The notes beneath the pieces were generated by a model. The model made no database searches. It was not told the DNA's origin and worked only from the letters and a program-made list of their open reading frames with translations. This document shows positions 1 to 8,243 of a stretch of 64,000 bases of DNA, piece by piece. Origin of the DNA: Corallibacter vietnamensis (GTDB lineage Bacteria; Bacteroidota; Bacteroidia; Flavobacteriales; Flavobacteriaceae); contig NZ_BAABBI010000001.1 in assembly GCF_039537875.1 (NCBI RefSeq), forward strand, positions 1,426,001 through 1,490,000, read 5' to 3'. Position 1 is the stretch's first letter; each line of letters begins with the position of its first letter. The translations under genes were made by a program, and so were the position numbers.

Positions 1-1
1 A

Positions 2-1657
2 GCAATTTTTACAGCGGCAATTCCTTATATCACCCAGCAAGCAATAGATCAGAACATAGCCCAACAAAAGGAGCAGGATTTTCTGTATTATATTATTGCT
101 ATGTTGGTGCTTTTGCTTTTTCAAACAGTTTGTCAACTGCTATTCATTTATTATGCTGGATGGCTAGGTCAAAGTGTTGTAAAAGATGTAAGAGTGAGGT
201 TGTTTAACCATATTCTTGGTTTCAAAATGAAGTACTATGATAACTCTTCTGTAGGTGTTTTAATTACTAGGGCAGTTACAGATATGGAGCGTATTGCAGA
301 TATTTTTGGCGAAGGATTATTTATGATTTTTAGAGACTTACTTACCATGTTAGTAGTGTCGTCTGTAATGGTTTATATGAACTGGAAATTAAGCTTGATA
401 GTGTTTTTAATGCTTCCTTTAGTATTGTATGCAACACGCTTATTTCAAAAATATATGAAACGCGCTTTTGAAGAAGTACGTACTGAAGTTTCAAACTTAA
501 ATTCATTTGTTCAAGAGCGTTTAACTGGAATGAAAATCTTACAGTTATTTACTAGAGAAGATACCGAGTACAAAAAGTTTAAAGAAATAAATGAACGCCA
601 TAAAAAGGGTTGGCTAAAAACAGTTTGGTATAACTCAATTTTCTTTCCAATAGCAGAATTGTCTTCTTCTATAACTATAGGATTGATTGCTTGGTATGGC
701 GGACTTAATGCTGTAATGAATGACACAGCTTCTTTGGGAGATTTAACAGCATTTATTATGATGATTCCTATGTTGTTCAGACCATTACGTCAAATAGCAG
801 ATAAGTTTAATACGTTTCAGATGGGAATGGTTGCGGCCAATCGTGTTTTTAAAGTGCTTGATACAACATCTCAAATTGATAATTCAGGAACAGAAGAAGC
901 TACTAATTTTAAAGGAGATATAGCTTTTGAAAAAGTGCATTTTAGTTATGTAGATAACGAAGAAGTATTAAAAGGTATATCGCTTAATGTTAAAGCTGGT
1001 CAAACCGTTGCAATAGTTGGAGCTACAGGAGCAGGAAAATCAACCATCATTAATTTATTAAATAGATTTTATGATATAAATAGTGGTGTTATAAAAGTTG
1101 ATGGTATAGATATAAAGACACTTACATTGCAATCTTTAAGAAAGCAAATAGCTGTTGTTCTTCAAGATGTGTTTCTATTTGCAGATACCATACTAAACAA
1201 CATCACCTTAAACGATACTAATATTACTCAAAGCCAAGTTGAACAGGCAGCAAAAGATATTGGTATACATGAGTTTATAATGAGCTTGCCTAATGGATAT
1301 CAATATAATGTAAAAGAGCGTGGTGTTATGTTATCTTCTGGTCAGCGTCAGTTAATTTCATTTTTAAGGGCTTACGTTACAAATCCTAGTATACTTGTTT
1401 TAGATGAAGCAACATCCTCTATAGACTCACATTCTGAACAATTAATACAAACAGCTACAGATAAGATCACTCAAAACCGAACATCAATAATAATAGCGCA
1501 TAGGCTAGCAACAATAAAAAAAGCAGATACTATTATTGTTATGGATGCAGGTGAAATTGTAGAACAAGGCACACACGAAGAGCTACTTGCTAAACAGAGT
1601 GGTTATTACAAAAACCTATATGAAGTGCAATTCTTAAAAAAGGAAGAACTGGCTTGA
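2..1657 (+). CDS. ABC exporter, fused membrane and ATPase domains (5' end outside window)
   Basis: The reading frame is open from base 2, so this is the last 551 residues of a longer gene; a Met at 101 is internal. The visible part starts inside the transmembrane domain (an ABC type 1 exporter fold of six helices) and ends with a complete nucleotide-binding domain. That domain has Walker A GATGAGKST near visible residue 340, signature LSSGQRQ (a variant of LSGGQ) near 444, Walker B ILVLDEATSSID near 464, and H-loop IIIAHRLAT near 496. This is the layout of MsbA/MdlB-type homodimeric or heterodimeric exporters in the inner membrane. The substrate cannot be told from sequence. Its last 24 bases overlap the convergent DUF3667 gene. 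Confidence 0.93.
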   Translation, partial: AIFTAAIPYITQQAIDQNIAQQKEQDFLYYIIAMLVLLLFQTVCQLLFIYYAGWLGQSVVKDVRVRLFNHILGFKMKYYDNSSVGVLITRAVTDMERIADIFGEGLFMIFRDLLTMLVVSSVMVYMNWKLSLIVFLMLPLVLYATRLFQKYMKRAFEEVRTEVSNLNSFVQERLTGMKILQLFTREDTEYKKFKEINERHKKGWLKTVWYNSIFFPIAELSSSITIGLIAWYGGLNAVMNDTASLGDLTAFIMMIPMLFRPLRQIADKFNTFQMGMVAANRVFKVLDTTSQIDNSGTEEATNFKGDIAFEKVHFSYVDNEEVLKGISLNVKAGQTVAIVGATGAGKSTIINLLNRFYDINSGVIKVDGIDIKTLTLQSLRKQIAVVLQDVFLFADTILNNITLNDTNITQSQVEQAAKDIGIHEFIMSLPNGYQYNVKERGVMLSSGQRQLISFLRAYVTNPSILVLDEATSSIDSHSEQLIQTATDKITQNRTSIIIAHRLATIKKADTIIVMDAGEIVEQGTHEELLAKQSGYYKNLYEVQFLKKEELA

Positions 1658-2455
1658 TAATTGAGAGGCTTCTTTAGCAGATTTTTTCACTTCAATCATT
1701 TTTTGTAAATCTCCGTTTAAGTACATGAATGCTCCCATAGCGATTGTAACTACAAACATTATAAAAATTAAAATAAGGATAAACAAAAAGGTTTTTAGTG
1801 CAATTTCACTTGTTTTAATTTGATATAAACGTTTAAAGCAGTAAGCTGTAAATAGAATTTGAAATATAATAGCGATACTACTTGTTATTGAAAAGTGAAT
1901 ATCAAACAGTGATGTTATTATAATAAACAAAGAACTTATAATAGAAAAATGTGCTGAAGTATACATGTTAATTACCAAATGCTCGGTATAGTTGTATTTT
2001 TTATGATTAGAGAAAACAACTTTAGAAATTAAAGCATAAATAGGAACAGCAAGCATAAAAATAAGCCCCTGATAGTCTTTGCTAAAATCCATGTTTTTTT
2101 GCTGAAAACCTTCCATGCCTTCTTGGTCAAGAAAATCCATGTTTAATAATTCAGGGAAAAACTTATTTAAAATAAACATTTGAAAACCAGCAATTGTTAG
2201 CGCTATGGCAAAGTAACTTACAACGTTAACATACTTTTTCCTTGTGCCGCTTATATAGTTGTCTATTACGATTTCTGGTTTTGAAAAAAGACTAGTAAAT
2301 GTTTTGAAAAATTTATTGTCAACATTAAAATATTGTTGGGTAACGTCAATAAATAGGTTGTTTAGAGTCAGTCGGTTTCTTATAACTTTTGCACCACACT
2401 TATTGCAGTAATCATCATTGTTGTGCAGAGCGTTTTTGCAATTTTTACAAGTCAT
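1634..2455 (-). CDS. DUF3667 zinc-ribbon membrane protein
   Basis: A 273-residue protein beginning with a zinc ribbon (CKNC at residues 3-6, then CNKC about 11 residues later). A soluble stretch and about five hydrophobic helices follow, at roughly residues 80-100, 135-150, 165-190, 195-215 and 220-245. This is the layout of the Bacteroidota DUF3667 family, whose function is unknown. It is the last gene of a reverse run folP-dacA-DUF3667, with 17 bases between it and dacA, so it is probably co-transcribed. Its 3' end runs 24 bases into the end of the convergent ABC exporter. Confidence 0.82.
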   Translation of the reverse strand: MTCKNCKNALHNNDDYCNKCGAKVIRNRLTLNNLFIDVTQQYFNVDNKFFKTFTSLFSKPEIVIDNYISGTRKKYVNVVSYFAIALTIAGFQMFILNKFFPELLNMDFLDQEGMEGFQQKNMDFSKDYQGLIFMLAVPIYALISKVVFSNHKKYNYTEHLVINMYTSAHFSIISSLFIIITSLFDIHFSITSSIAIIFQILFTAYCFKRLYQIKTSEIALKTFLFILILIFIMFVVTIAMGAFMYLNGDLQKMIEVKKSAKEASQLSSQFFLF

Positions 2456-2472
2456 TTTTATGGTTTCGTTAT

Positions 2473-3258
2473 TTAACCTAAATCTTGTTTTATTAAGTCA
2501 ACAAGCTCATGAGTGTCTTTAAACATAATAAACTCACCGTCTTTAAAGTAAGATATTTGTCCGGTTTCTTCACTCACTGCAATAGCTAAAGCATCAGTCT
2601 TTTCACATATTCCAACAGCAGCTCTATGGCGTAAACCAAATCTGTTAGGAAGGTTTTTTTCATTGTTTACAGGTAAAATTACACGCGTTGCTTTTACAAT
2701 GTTATCTGCAATAATGATAGCGCCATCATGTAGCGGACTGTTTTTGAAAAAAATGCTTTCAATGATAGGCTGTGTGACTTTAATATTCATTTCGTCACCT
2801 GTGTTGGTCAGGAAATCTAGGTTGTTATTGCGCTCTAAAACAATAAGAGCACCTGTTTTTGTTACGCTCATTTTATTGCAAGCGTTTACAATAGCTTCAA
2901 CGTCAGTTTCTGTGTTAGTTTCATTTTTTAAAAACTTAAGTTGCTTAAAAAACTTCCCACGTTTACTAAAATTTGTAGAGCCAATCATAAGAAGAAACTT
3001 TCTTATTTCTTGCTGAAAAACAACAATTAACGCAATAAGCCCAACACTCATAAAGCCACCTAGAATTTTGCTTAACATTTTCATTTGTAAAGCTTCTGTG
3101 ATAACATAGATAAAGTAAATAATTACAATACCTATAAAGATGTTTATAGCAACAGTACCTTTTACTAACTTGTATACATAGTAGAGTAGTAGTGCTACAA
3201 GAACAACATCTATAATGTCTATAATGGTAAATTTTAATAGGTCGTCAAAGATTTCCAA
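2473..3258 (-). CDS. dacA: Diadenylate cyclase CdaA/DacA (makes c-di-AMP)
   Basis: Membrane diadenylate cyclase that condenses two ATP into the second messenger c-di-AMP. The first ~85 residues hold three hydrophobic helices. The DAC (DUF147) domain fills about residues 100-261 and carries the catalytic motifs DGA (178-180) and RHRAA (210-214). Length (261) is usual for the CdaA class. The only initiator giving the expected N-terminus is TTG at 3258; the frame is closed by a stop 21 bases upstream, and no ATG is available. It lies 30 bases after folP and 17 before the DUF3667 gene, suggesting one transcript linking folate synthesis and c-di-AMP. Confidence 0.93.
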   Translation of the reverse strand: MEIFDDLLKFTIIDIIDVVLVALLLYYVYKLVKGTVAINIFIGIVIIYFIYVITEALQMKMLSKILGGFMSVGLIALIVVFQQEIRKFLLMIGSTNFSKRGKFFKQLKFLKNETNTETDVEAIVNACNKMSVTKTGALIVLERNNNLDFLTNTGDEMNIKVTQPIIESIFFKNSPLHDGAIIIADNIVKATRVILPVNNEKNLPNRFGLRHRAAVGICEKTDALAIAVSEETGQISYFKDGEFIMFKDTHELVDLIKQDLG

Positions 3259-3288
3259 TTGGATGGCTTTTTGGTAAATTTAAAAAAA

Positions 3289-4122
3289 TTAAAAAGAGTC
3301 TGTAGGTAATTCAGAAAATAATTTTACGCATTCCATAGCTTCTTTTACATCGTGTACTCTTAAGATAGAAGCGCCTTTTTGCAATGCCATAGTGTTAATA
3401 ATCGTGGTTCCATTTAGTGCTTCTTTAGGTGTGATATTTAGAGTTTTATATATCATAGATTTTCTTGAAACACCAGCAAGTATGGGTTTTTCAATATGTT
3501 TAAAAAGCTCTAAATTATTTAAGAGTTCAAAGTTTTGTTCGCGTGTTTTTGCAAATCCAAAACCAGGATCTACAATAATATCTATAATACCAAGGGCTTT
3601 TGCTTCTGTAATTTTCTCTGAAAAATAAAGCAAAATATCTTTTGTAAGATTGTTGTAAGAGGTTAGTTGTTGCATAGTTTTAGGAGTTCCGCGCATATGC
3701 ATCATAATATACGGCACTTGCAGTTTTGCAACGGTTTCAAGCATTTTGTTATCAAGTTGTCCTGCTGAAATATCATTAATTATTGCAGCACCTGCGTGAA
3801 TAGCTTGTTTGGCTACTTCACTTCTAAAAGTATCTATAGATATACATATATCGGGAAATGTTTTAGTGAGCAAAGTAATTATAGGCAATAAACGCTTAAG
3901 CTCATCAGCTTCAGAAACAAAATCAGCATTAGGCCTTGAGCTGTAAGCTCCAATATCAATAAAAGTAGCGCCTTCTTCTAGCATGAGAGCTACTTGTTCT
4001 GTAATGCTTTTTTTACTTTTATATTGTCCGCCATCAAAAAAAGAATCGGGTGTAAGGTTTAAAATCCCCATCACTTTTGGGGTAGATAAATCTATGAGTT
4101 TGCCTTTGCAATTTATGGTCAT
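3289..4122 (-). CDS. folP: Dihydropteroate synthase
   Basis: Joins 6-hydroxymethyl-dihydropterin pyrophosphate to p-aminobenzoate in folate synthesis; it is the sulfonamide target. Family signatures are all present: MGILNLTPDSFFDGG near the N-terminus (residues 18-32), DIGAYSSRP, the substrate-loop region ISIDTFR, DPGFGFAKT, and GVSRKSM near residue 218. The length of 277 residues is normal. It is first in the reverse operon folP-dacA-DUF3667 and diverges from the DUF1599 gene across a 106-base intergenic region that must hold both promoters. Confidence 0.96.
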   Translation of the reverse strand: MTINCKGKLIDLSTPKVMGILNLTPDSFFDGGQYKSKKSITEQVALMLEEGATFIDIGAYSSRPNADFVSEADELKRLLPIITLLTKTFPDICISIDTFRSEVAKQAIHAGAAIINDISAGQLDNKMLETVAKLQVPYIMMHMRGTPKTMQQLTSYNNLTKDILLYFSEKITEAKALGIIDIIVDPGFGFAKTREQNFELLNNLELFKHIEKPILAGVSRKSMIYKTLNITPKEALNGTTIINTMALQKGASILRVHDVKEAMECVKLFSELPTDSF

Positions 4123-4228
4123 TTGATAATTGTTTGTTATTCTAAATTTTTGTTAAGAAAACTTTAAACCTGAAACTTTTGAAGGTTAAATATTTTATGC
4201 GAAATTTACGCAAAATTGATTTTAATTT

Positions 4229-4765
4229 ATGCAAGATACTTCAAAACTATACGATGATGTGATTACAAACTGTAGGAGTTTGTTTATAAATAAAATGAAA
4301 GATTATGGAAGCGCTTGGAGAATATTACGTTTGCCGTCACTTACAGATCAAATATTTATAAAAGCACAGCGTATTCGTGGTCTTCAAGAAAATGATGTAA
4401 GAAAAGTAGATGAAGATGAATCTAGTGAGTTTATAGGTATTGTAAATTATTCAATTATGGCTTTAATTCAGCTAGAAAAAGGTGTAGCTAACAAGCCAGA
4501 TTTATCTGTAGAAGATGCAATTGCACAATATGACGAAAAAATAGCGATTACTAAAAAGCTAATGATGGACAAAAATCACGATTACGGAGAAGCCTGGCGT
4601 GATATGCGTGTAAGTTCATTGACAGATTTAATTCTTCAAAAGCTATTGCGCGTAAAACAAATAGAAGATAATAAAGGTGAAACACTAGTAAGCGAAGGCA
4701 TTGATGCTAATTATCAAGATATGATAAACTATGCCGTTTTTGCAATGATTCATTTAAACAAATAA
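4229..4765 (+). CDS. Tandem DUF1599 (Nmad1-like) protein
   Basis: A 178-residue soluble protein built of two copies of one ~85-residue unit. The first unit shows MKDYGSAWRILRLPSLTDQ and the second NHDYGEAWRDMRVSSLTD, each followed by a helix rich in Lys/Arg with QRIRGLQE or LRVKQIED. This is the DUF1599 family, also called nucleotide-modification-associated domain 1; the two-domain form is common in Bacteroidota. The biochemical role is not established. It starts a forward run with 9 bases to the next gene, shared with BT_3928, a permease, a thioredoxin and tpiA. Confidence 0.85.
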   Translation: MQDTSKLYDDVITNCRSLFINKMKDYGSAWRILRLPSLTDQIFIKAQRIRGLQENDVRKVDEDESSEFIGIVNYSIMALIQLEKGVANKPDLSVEDAIAQYDEKIAITKKLMMDKNHDYGEAWRDMRVSSLTDLILQKLLRVKQIEDNKGETLVSEGIDANYQDMINYAVFAMIHLNK

Positions 4766-4774
4766 AAAGAACAA

Positions 4775-5869
4775 ATGAGATTTTTAGTTAATATTAGTAG
4801 AGTGTTGGTTGGTGTTTTGTTCATCATATCAGGGTTTATAAAGCTTAATGACCCACTAGGGTTTTCATATAAACTTCAAGAGTATTTTAGTGTAGAAGTT
4901 TTAAACCTGCCTTTTTTAGAACCTTATGCATTGATTATTTCTGTATTAGTCGTCGTTTTTGAGGTTGTTTTAGGAATATTTTTACTTATAGGTTATAAGC
5001 CCAAGTTTACAGTTTGGAGCTTGTTGTTAATGATTATCTTCTTTACATTCCTAACATTTTATTCAGCTTATTTTGATAAAGTAAAAGATTGCGGATGCTT
5101 TGGAGATGCATTAAAACTTACACCTTGGGAAACATTCTCAAAAGATGTAGCCTTACTTATTTTAATTCTTATTCTATTCTATGGAATAAAGCATATAAAA
5201 CCCTTGTTCAATAAATTAGGCCTTTCAGTGGCAGCATTGTTTAGTTTTATAGCCTGTCTTGCTTTTGCTTATCACGTACTTATGCATTTACCTTCTATAG
5301 ATTTTAGACCTTACAACGTTGGAGCTAATATTACAGATAATATGACAGTGCCTGATGATGCGCCTAAAGCAGATATAAACTATAATTGGGTTTTTGAAAT
5401 AAATGGAAAACAAGAGATTATAACGACAAAAGGAGACTACCCTAATGTAGATGGAAAATATATTGATGTAACTACAGAAGTTTTAGACCCAGGTTACGAA
5501 GCGCCTATTCATGATTTTACTATAGAAAAAGATGGGCAAGATTTTGCTGAAGACATGCTATCAGAAGATAACCTAATTATGATTGTTGCTTACAATCTGT
5601 CTAATTCAGAACCAGATGGTTTAAGTGCATTAAAAGAAATGACAATGCAAGCATCAAAAAAAGGATATCGAGTTATAGGAATGACAGCTAGTGGTCCAGA
5701 TGTACAAGAACAAATAAAAACGACTTATGGGTTAGACTTTGATTTTTATTTCTGTGATGAAACAGCATTAAAAACCATTGTAAGATCAAGTCCAGGTATT
5801 TTAAAGCTTAAAAAAGGAACTATCATTCAAAAATTACATTGGAATGATATTGATGAATTAGAGTTGTAA
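4775..5869 (+). CDS. BT_3928-type membrane protein: DoxX/MauE-like domain plus thioredoxin-like tail
   Basis: A 364-residue protein. Four hydrophobic helices in residues 5-140 form a DoxX/MauE-like unit, with a cysteine pair in DCGCFGDALKLTPWE near residue 108. A fifth helix lies near 150-170. The periplasmic C-terminal region (about 235-360) looks like a thioredoxin fold but has no CxxC. MauE-like domains are linked to disulfide or quinone chemistry, and the TlpA-like protein two genes downstream fits that theme. The exact role is unknown. Stop and next start are four bases apart. Confidence 0.8.
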   Translation: MRFLVNISRVLVGVLFIISGFIKLNDPLGFSYKLQEYFSVEVLNLPFLEPYALIISVLVVVFEVVLGIFLLIGYKPKFTVWSLLLMIIFFTFLTFYSAYFDKVKDCGCFGDALKLTPWETFSKDVALLILILILFYGIKHIKPLFNKLGLSVAALFSFIACLAFAYHVLMHLPSIDFRPYNVGANITDNMTVPDDAPKADINYNWVFEINGKQEIITTKGDYPNVDGKYIDVTTEVLDPGYEAPIHDFTIEKDGQDFAEDMLSEDNLIMIVAYNLSNSEPDGLSALKEMTMQASKKGYRVIGMTASGPDVQEQIKTTYGLDFDFYFCDETALKTIVRSSPGILKLKKGTIIQKLHWNDIDELEL

Positions 5870-5873
5870 TTGT

Positions 5874-6950
5874 TTGATAAGCTATTTTTTAAATAAAACA
5901 TTTTATGCCTTACTTACATTATTTGGAGTAGTAACTGTTATTTTCTTCCTATTTAATGTTTTGCCAGGAGATCCTGCGCAAATGATGTTAGGTCAAAATG
6001 AAAATAGCGAGCAATTGGCTATAGTAAAAGCAAAGTATGGTTTTGATAAGCCTGTAAGCGCGCAGTATTTTTATTACCTAAATGATTTGTCTCCCATATC
6101 GTTTCATTCTAACACAGAAACTGATTATACGTATTTAAGAGAAGGTAAGTATTCGGCAATATCATTATTTACAATAGGAAATACTACAACGGCTTTAAAA
6201 TTTCCATACTTAAGAGAATCTTTTACAAAACAAGGAAAAAAAGTGAGTCATGTTTTAGCTGAAACTCTACCTAATACATTCGTTTTGGCTGTTAGTGCAA
6301 TAACTATTGCCTTATTTTTAGGTATGCTTTTAGGGGTTTTATCTGCATTACAAAAAGATACGGTCATTGATAAAACAATTCAGATATTGAGTACTTTAGG
6401 AATGAGTGTGCCTTCCTTTTTTAGTGCTATTTTATTCGCATGGTTATTTGGTTTTGTATTACATAATTATACAAATTTAGAGATGACAGGAAGTTTGTAT
6501 GAGTTAGACGATTTTGGTGAGGCTATGCACATTCAATGGAAAAACTTATTGCTGCCGGCAATAGTTTTAGGTATTCGCCCGCTTGCAGTCGTTATTCAGC
6601 TTATGAGAAACTCATTATTAGAGGTTTTTAATCAAGATTATATTCGTACAGCAAGAGCAAAAGGTTTAAGTGAGTTTCAAATCATAAAAAAGCATGCTAT
6701 AAAAAATGCTTTAAATCCTGTAGTTACTGCTGTTTCGGGTTGGTTTGCATCCATGTTAGCAGGAGCTGTTTTTGTGGAGTATATTTTTGGCTGGAATGGT
6801 TTAGGAAAAGAGATAGTAAATGCTTTAAACACACTAGATTTACCAGTAATAATGGGATCAGTATTAATTATTGCTTTGCTTTTTGTAATTATCAATATTT
6901 TTGTCGACATAATTTATACATGGTTAGACCCAAAAGTTAAATTAGAATGA
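5874..6950 (+). CDS. ABC transporter permease, DppB/OppB type
   Basis: Inner-membrane permease of the peptide/nickel type (BPD_transp_1). The N-terminus has the typical first helix followed by NVLPGDPAQMMLGQ, an insert follows, and then five helices. The EAA-like coupling loop reads ARAKGLSEFQIIKKHAIKNAL near residues 260-280. The start is TTG at 5874: the frame begins exactly at the conserved first helix and no ATG is available there. No ATPase, DppC-like partner or binding protein is nearby, so partners must be encoded elsewhere. It overlaps the TlpA-like gene by four bases (ATGA). Confidence 0.9.
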   Translation: MISYFLNKTFYALLTLFGVVTVIFFLFNVLPGDPAQMMLGQNENSEQLAIVKAKYGFDKPVSAQYFYYLNDLSPISFHSNTETDYTYLREGKYSAISLFTIGNTTTALKFPYLRESFTKQGKKVSHVLAETLPNTFVLAVSAITIALFLGMLLGVLSALQKDTVIDKTIQILSTLGMSVPSFFSAILFAWLFGFVLHNYTNLEMTGSLYELDDFGEAMHIQWKNLLLPAIVLGIRPLAVVIQLMRNSLLEVFNQDYIRTARAKGLSEFQIIKKHAIKNALNPVVTAVSGWFASMLAGAVFVEYIFGWNGLGKEIVNALNTLDLPVIMGSVLIIALLFVIINIFVDIIYTWLDPKVKLE

Positions 6951-7444
6951 AAAACATGAAAAACGTATTAAAAGCACTCATCGTTAGCTTATTTTTTATA
7001 AGTTGTAAAGCACAAGAACCTACAGAGTTTTCAGAGAAAGCGTTGCAGGACACATTTATTACACTCAAAGGAGAATCAGTAACTTTTCAAAGTATATTAG
7101 ATGCTCATAAAGGAAAAACGGTATTAATAGATGTTTGGGCATCATGGTGTGGTGATTGTATAAAAGGAATGCCAAAAGTAAAAGCATTACAAGCAAATTA
7201 CCCAGATGTATCTTATGTGTTTTTGTCTTTAGATAAAGGTGTTGATAACTGGAAAAAAGGAATAAAAAAGTTTGAAGTCGAAGGCTCTCATTACTTTATG
7301 CAATCAGGTTGGAAAGGTGATTTTGGCACTTTTGTAAATTTAGATTGGATTCCAAGGTATATAGTTGTTGATAAACAAGGAACTATAAAAGTATTTAAAG
7401 CTGTAAAAGCAAACGACAAACAAATAAAACAAGCATTACAATGA
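6947..7444 (+). CDS. TlpA-like thioredoxin-fold lipoprotein
   Basis: A 165-residue periplasmic redox protein. The N-terminus is a lipoprotein signal with a lipobox ending in FISC (residues 18-21). The thioredoxin domain carries the active site WASWCGDC near residues 65-72 (CxxC with Gly-Asp between the cysteines) and the usual cis-Pro region DWIPRYIVVD. TlpA/ResA proteins reduce disulfides, for example during cytochrome c assembly. Overlaps of four bases on both sides (permease and tpiA) show tight translational coupling. Confidence 0.9.
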   Translation: MKNMKNVLKALIVSLFFISCKAQEPTEFSEKALQDTFITLKGESVTFQSILDAHKGKTVLIDVWASWCGDCIKGMPKVKALQANYPDVSYVFLSLDKGVDNWKKGIKKFEVEGSHYFMQSGWKGDFGTFVNLDWIPRYIVVDKQGTIKVFKAVKANDKQIKQALQ

Positions 7445-8190
7445 GAAAACATATTGTAGCAGGAAATTGGAAAATGAATAATGATTTAGCTCAAACCGAA
7501 TCATTAATAACAGACTTAAAATCACAAACAAGAACTTCAGATGCAGAGGTTATGATTGCGCCAACATTTACAAACGTTTGGCAAGCATACCAAACCCTAA
7601 AAGATAGCTATATTGAAGTTGTTGCACAAAACATGCACTTTGCTGAAAATGGGGCTTACACAGGAGAAGTTAGTGCTTCTATGTTAAAAAGTGTTGGTGT
7701 AAAAACGGTTATTTTAGGACACAGTGAGCGTCGTGCTTATTTCAATGAGACAGATGAATTACTTGCTAAAAAAGTAGATGCAGCTTTAGCTAATGATATG
7801 CGTGTTATTTTTTGTTTTGGAGAAGAATTAAGTGATAGAAAATCAAATAATCAAGAAACTATTGTTGCTAGCCAAATAAAGAACGCATTGTTTCATTTAG
7901 ATGCAGCGGCATTTCAAAGTATAGTTTTAGCTTATGAGCCTGTTTGGGCAATAGGAACTGGAGAAACAGCAAGTCCAGAACAAGCTCAAGAAATGCATGC
8001 TTTTATTAGAAAAACCCTAGCAGATACTTATGGAGAGTCTGTAGCAAATGATGTGTCTATTTTATATGGAGGTAGCGTAAAACCAAATAACGCTAAAGAA
8101 ATATTCTCTAAACCCGATGTAGATGGTGGTTTAATAGGAGGCGCTTCTTTAAAAGCTGAAGATTTTTATGCTATTGTAAACGCATTTTAA
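7441..8190 (+). CDS. tpiA: Triosephosphate isomerase
   Basis: Glycolytic enzyme that interconverts dihydroxyacetone phosphate and glyceraldehyde 3-phosphate. All catalytic elements are present: Asn-Trp-Lys at residues 9-11, LGHSERR (catalytic His) near 95, AYEPVWAIGTG (catalytic Glu and phosphate loop) near 165, and GGLIGGASL near the C-terminus. At 249 residues the length is standard. It is the last gene of the forward run that starts at 4229, overlaps the TlpA-like gene by four bases, and is followed by a strong hairpin terminator. Confidence 0.97.
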   Translation: MRKHIVAGNWKMNNDLAQTESLITDLKSQTRTSDAEVMIAPTFTNVWQAYQTLKDSYIEVVAQNMHFAENGAYTGEVSASMLKSVGVKTVILGHSERRAYFNETDELLAKKVDAALANDMRVIFCFGEELSDRKSNNQETIVASQIKNALFHLDAAAFQSIVLAYEPVWAIGTGETASPEQAQEMHAFIRKTLADTYGESVANDVSILYGGSVKPNNAKEIFSKPDVDGGLIGGASLKAEDFYAIVNAF

Positions 8191-8208
8191 CATCACATAA
8201 CTTATAAA

Positions 8209-8241
8209 AAAAAAGGCTTACTGTTTAGTAAGCCTTTTTTT
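8209..8241. terminator. Bidirectional hairpin terminator
   Basis: A perfect 10-bp stem (AAGGCTTACT, loop GTTT, AGTAAGCCTT) flanked by an A-run on the left and a T-run on the right. It serves both tpiA and the convergent porin gene. Confidence 0.9.
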
Positions 8242-8243
8242 GT

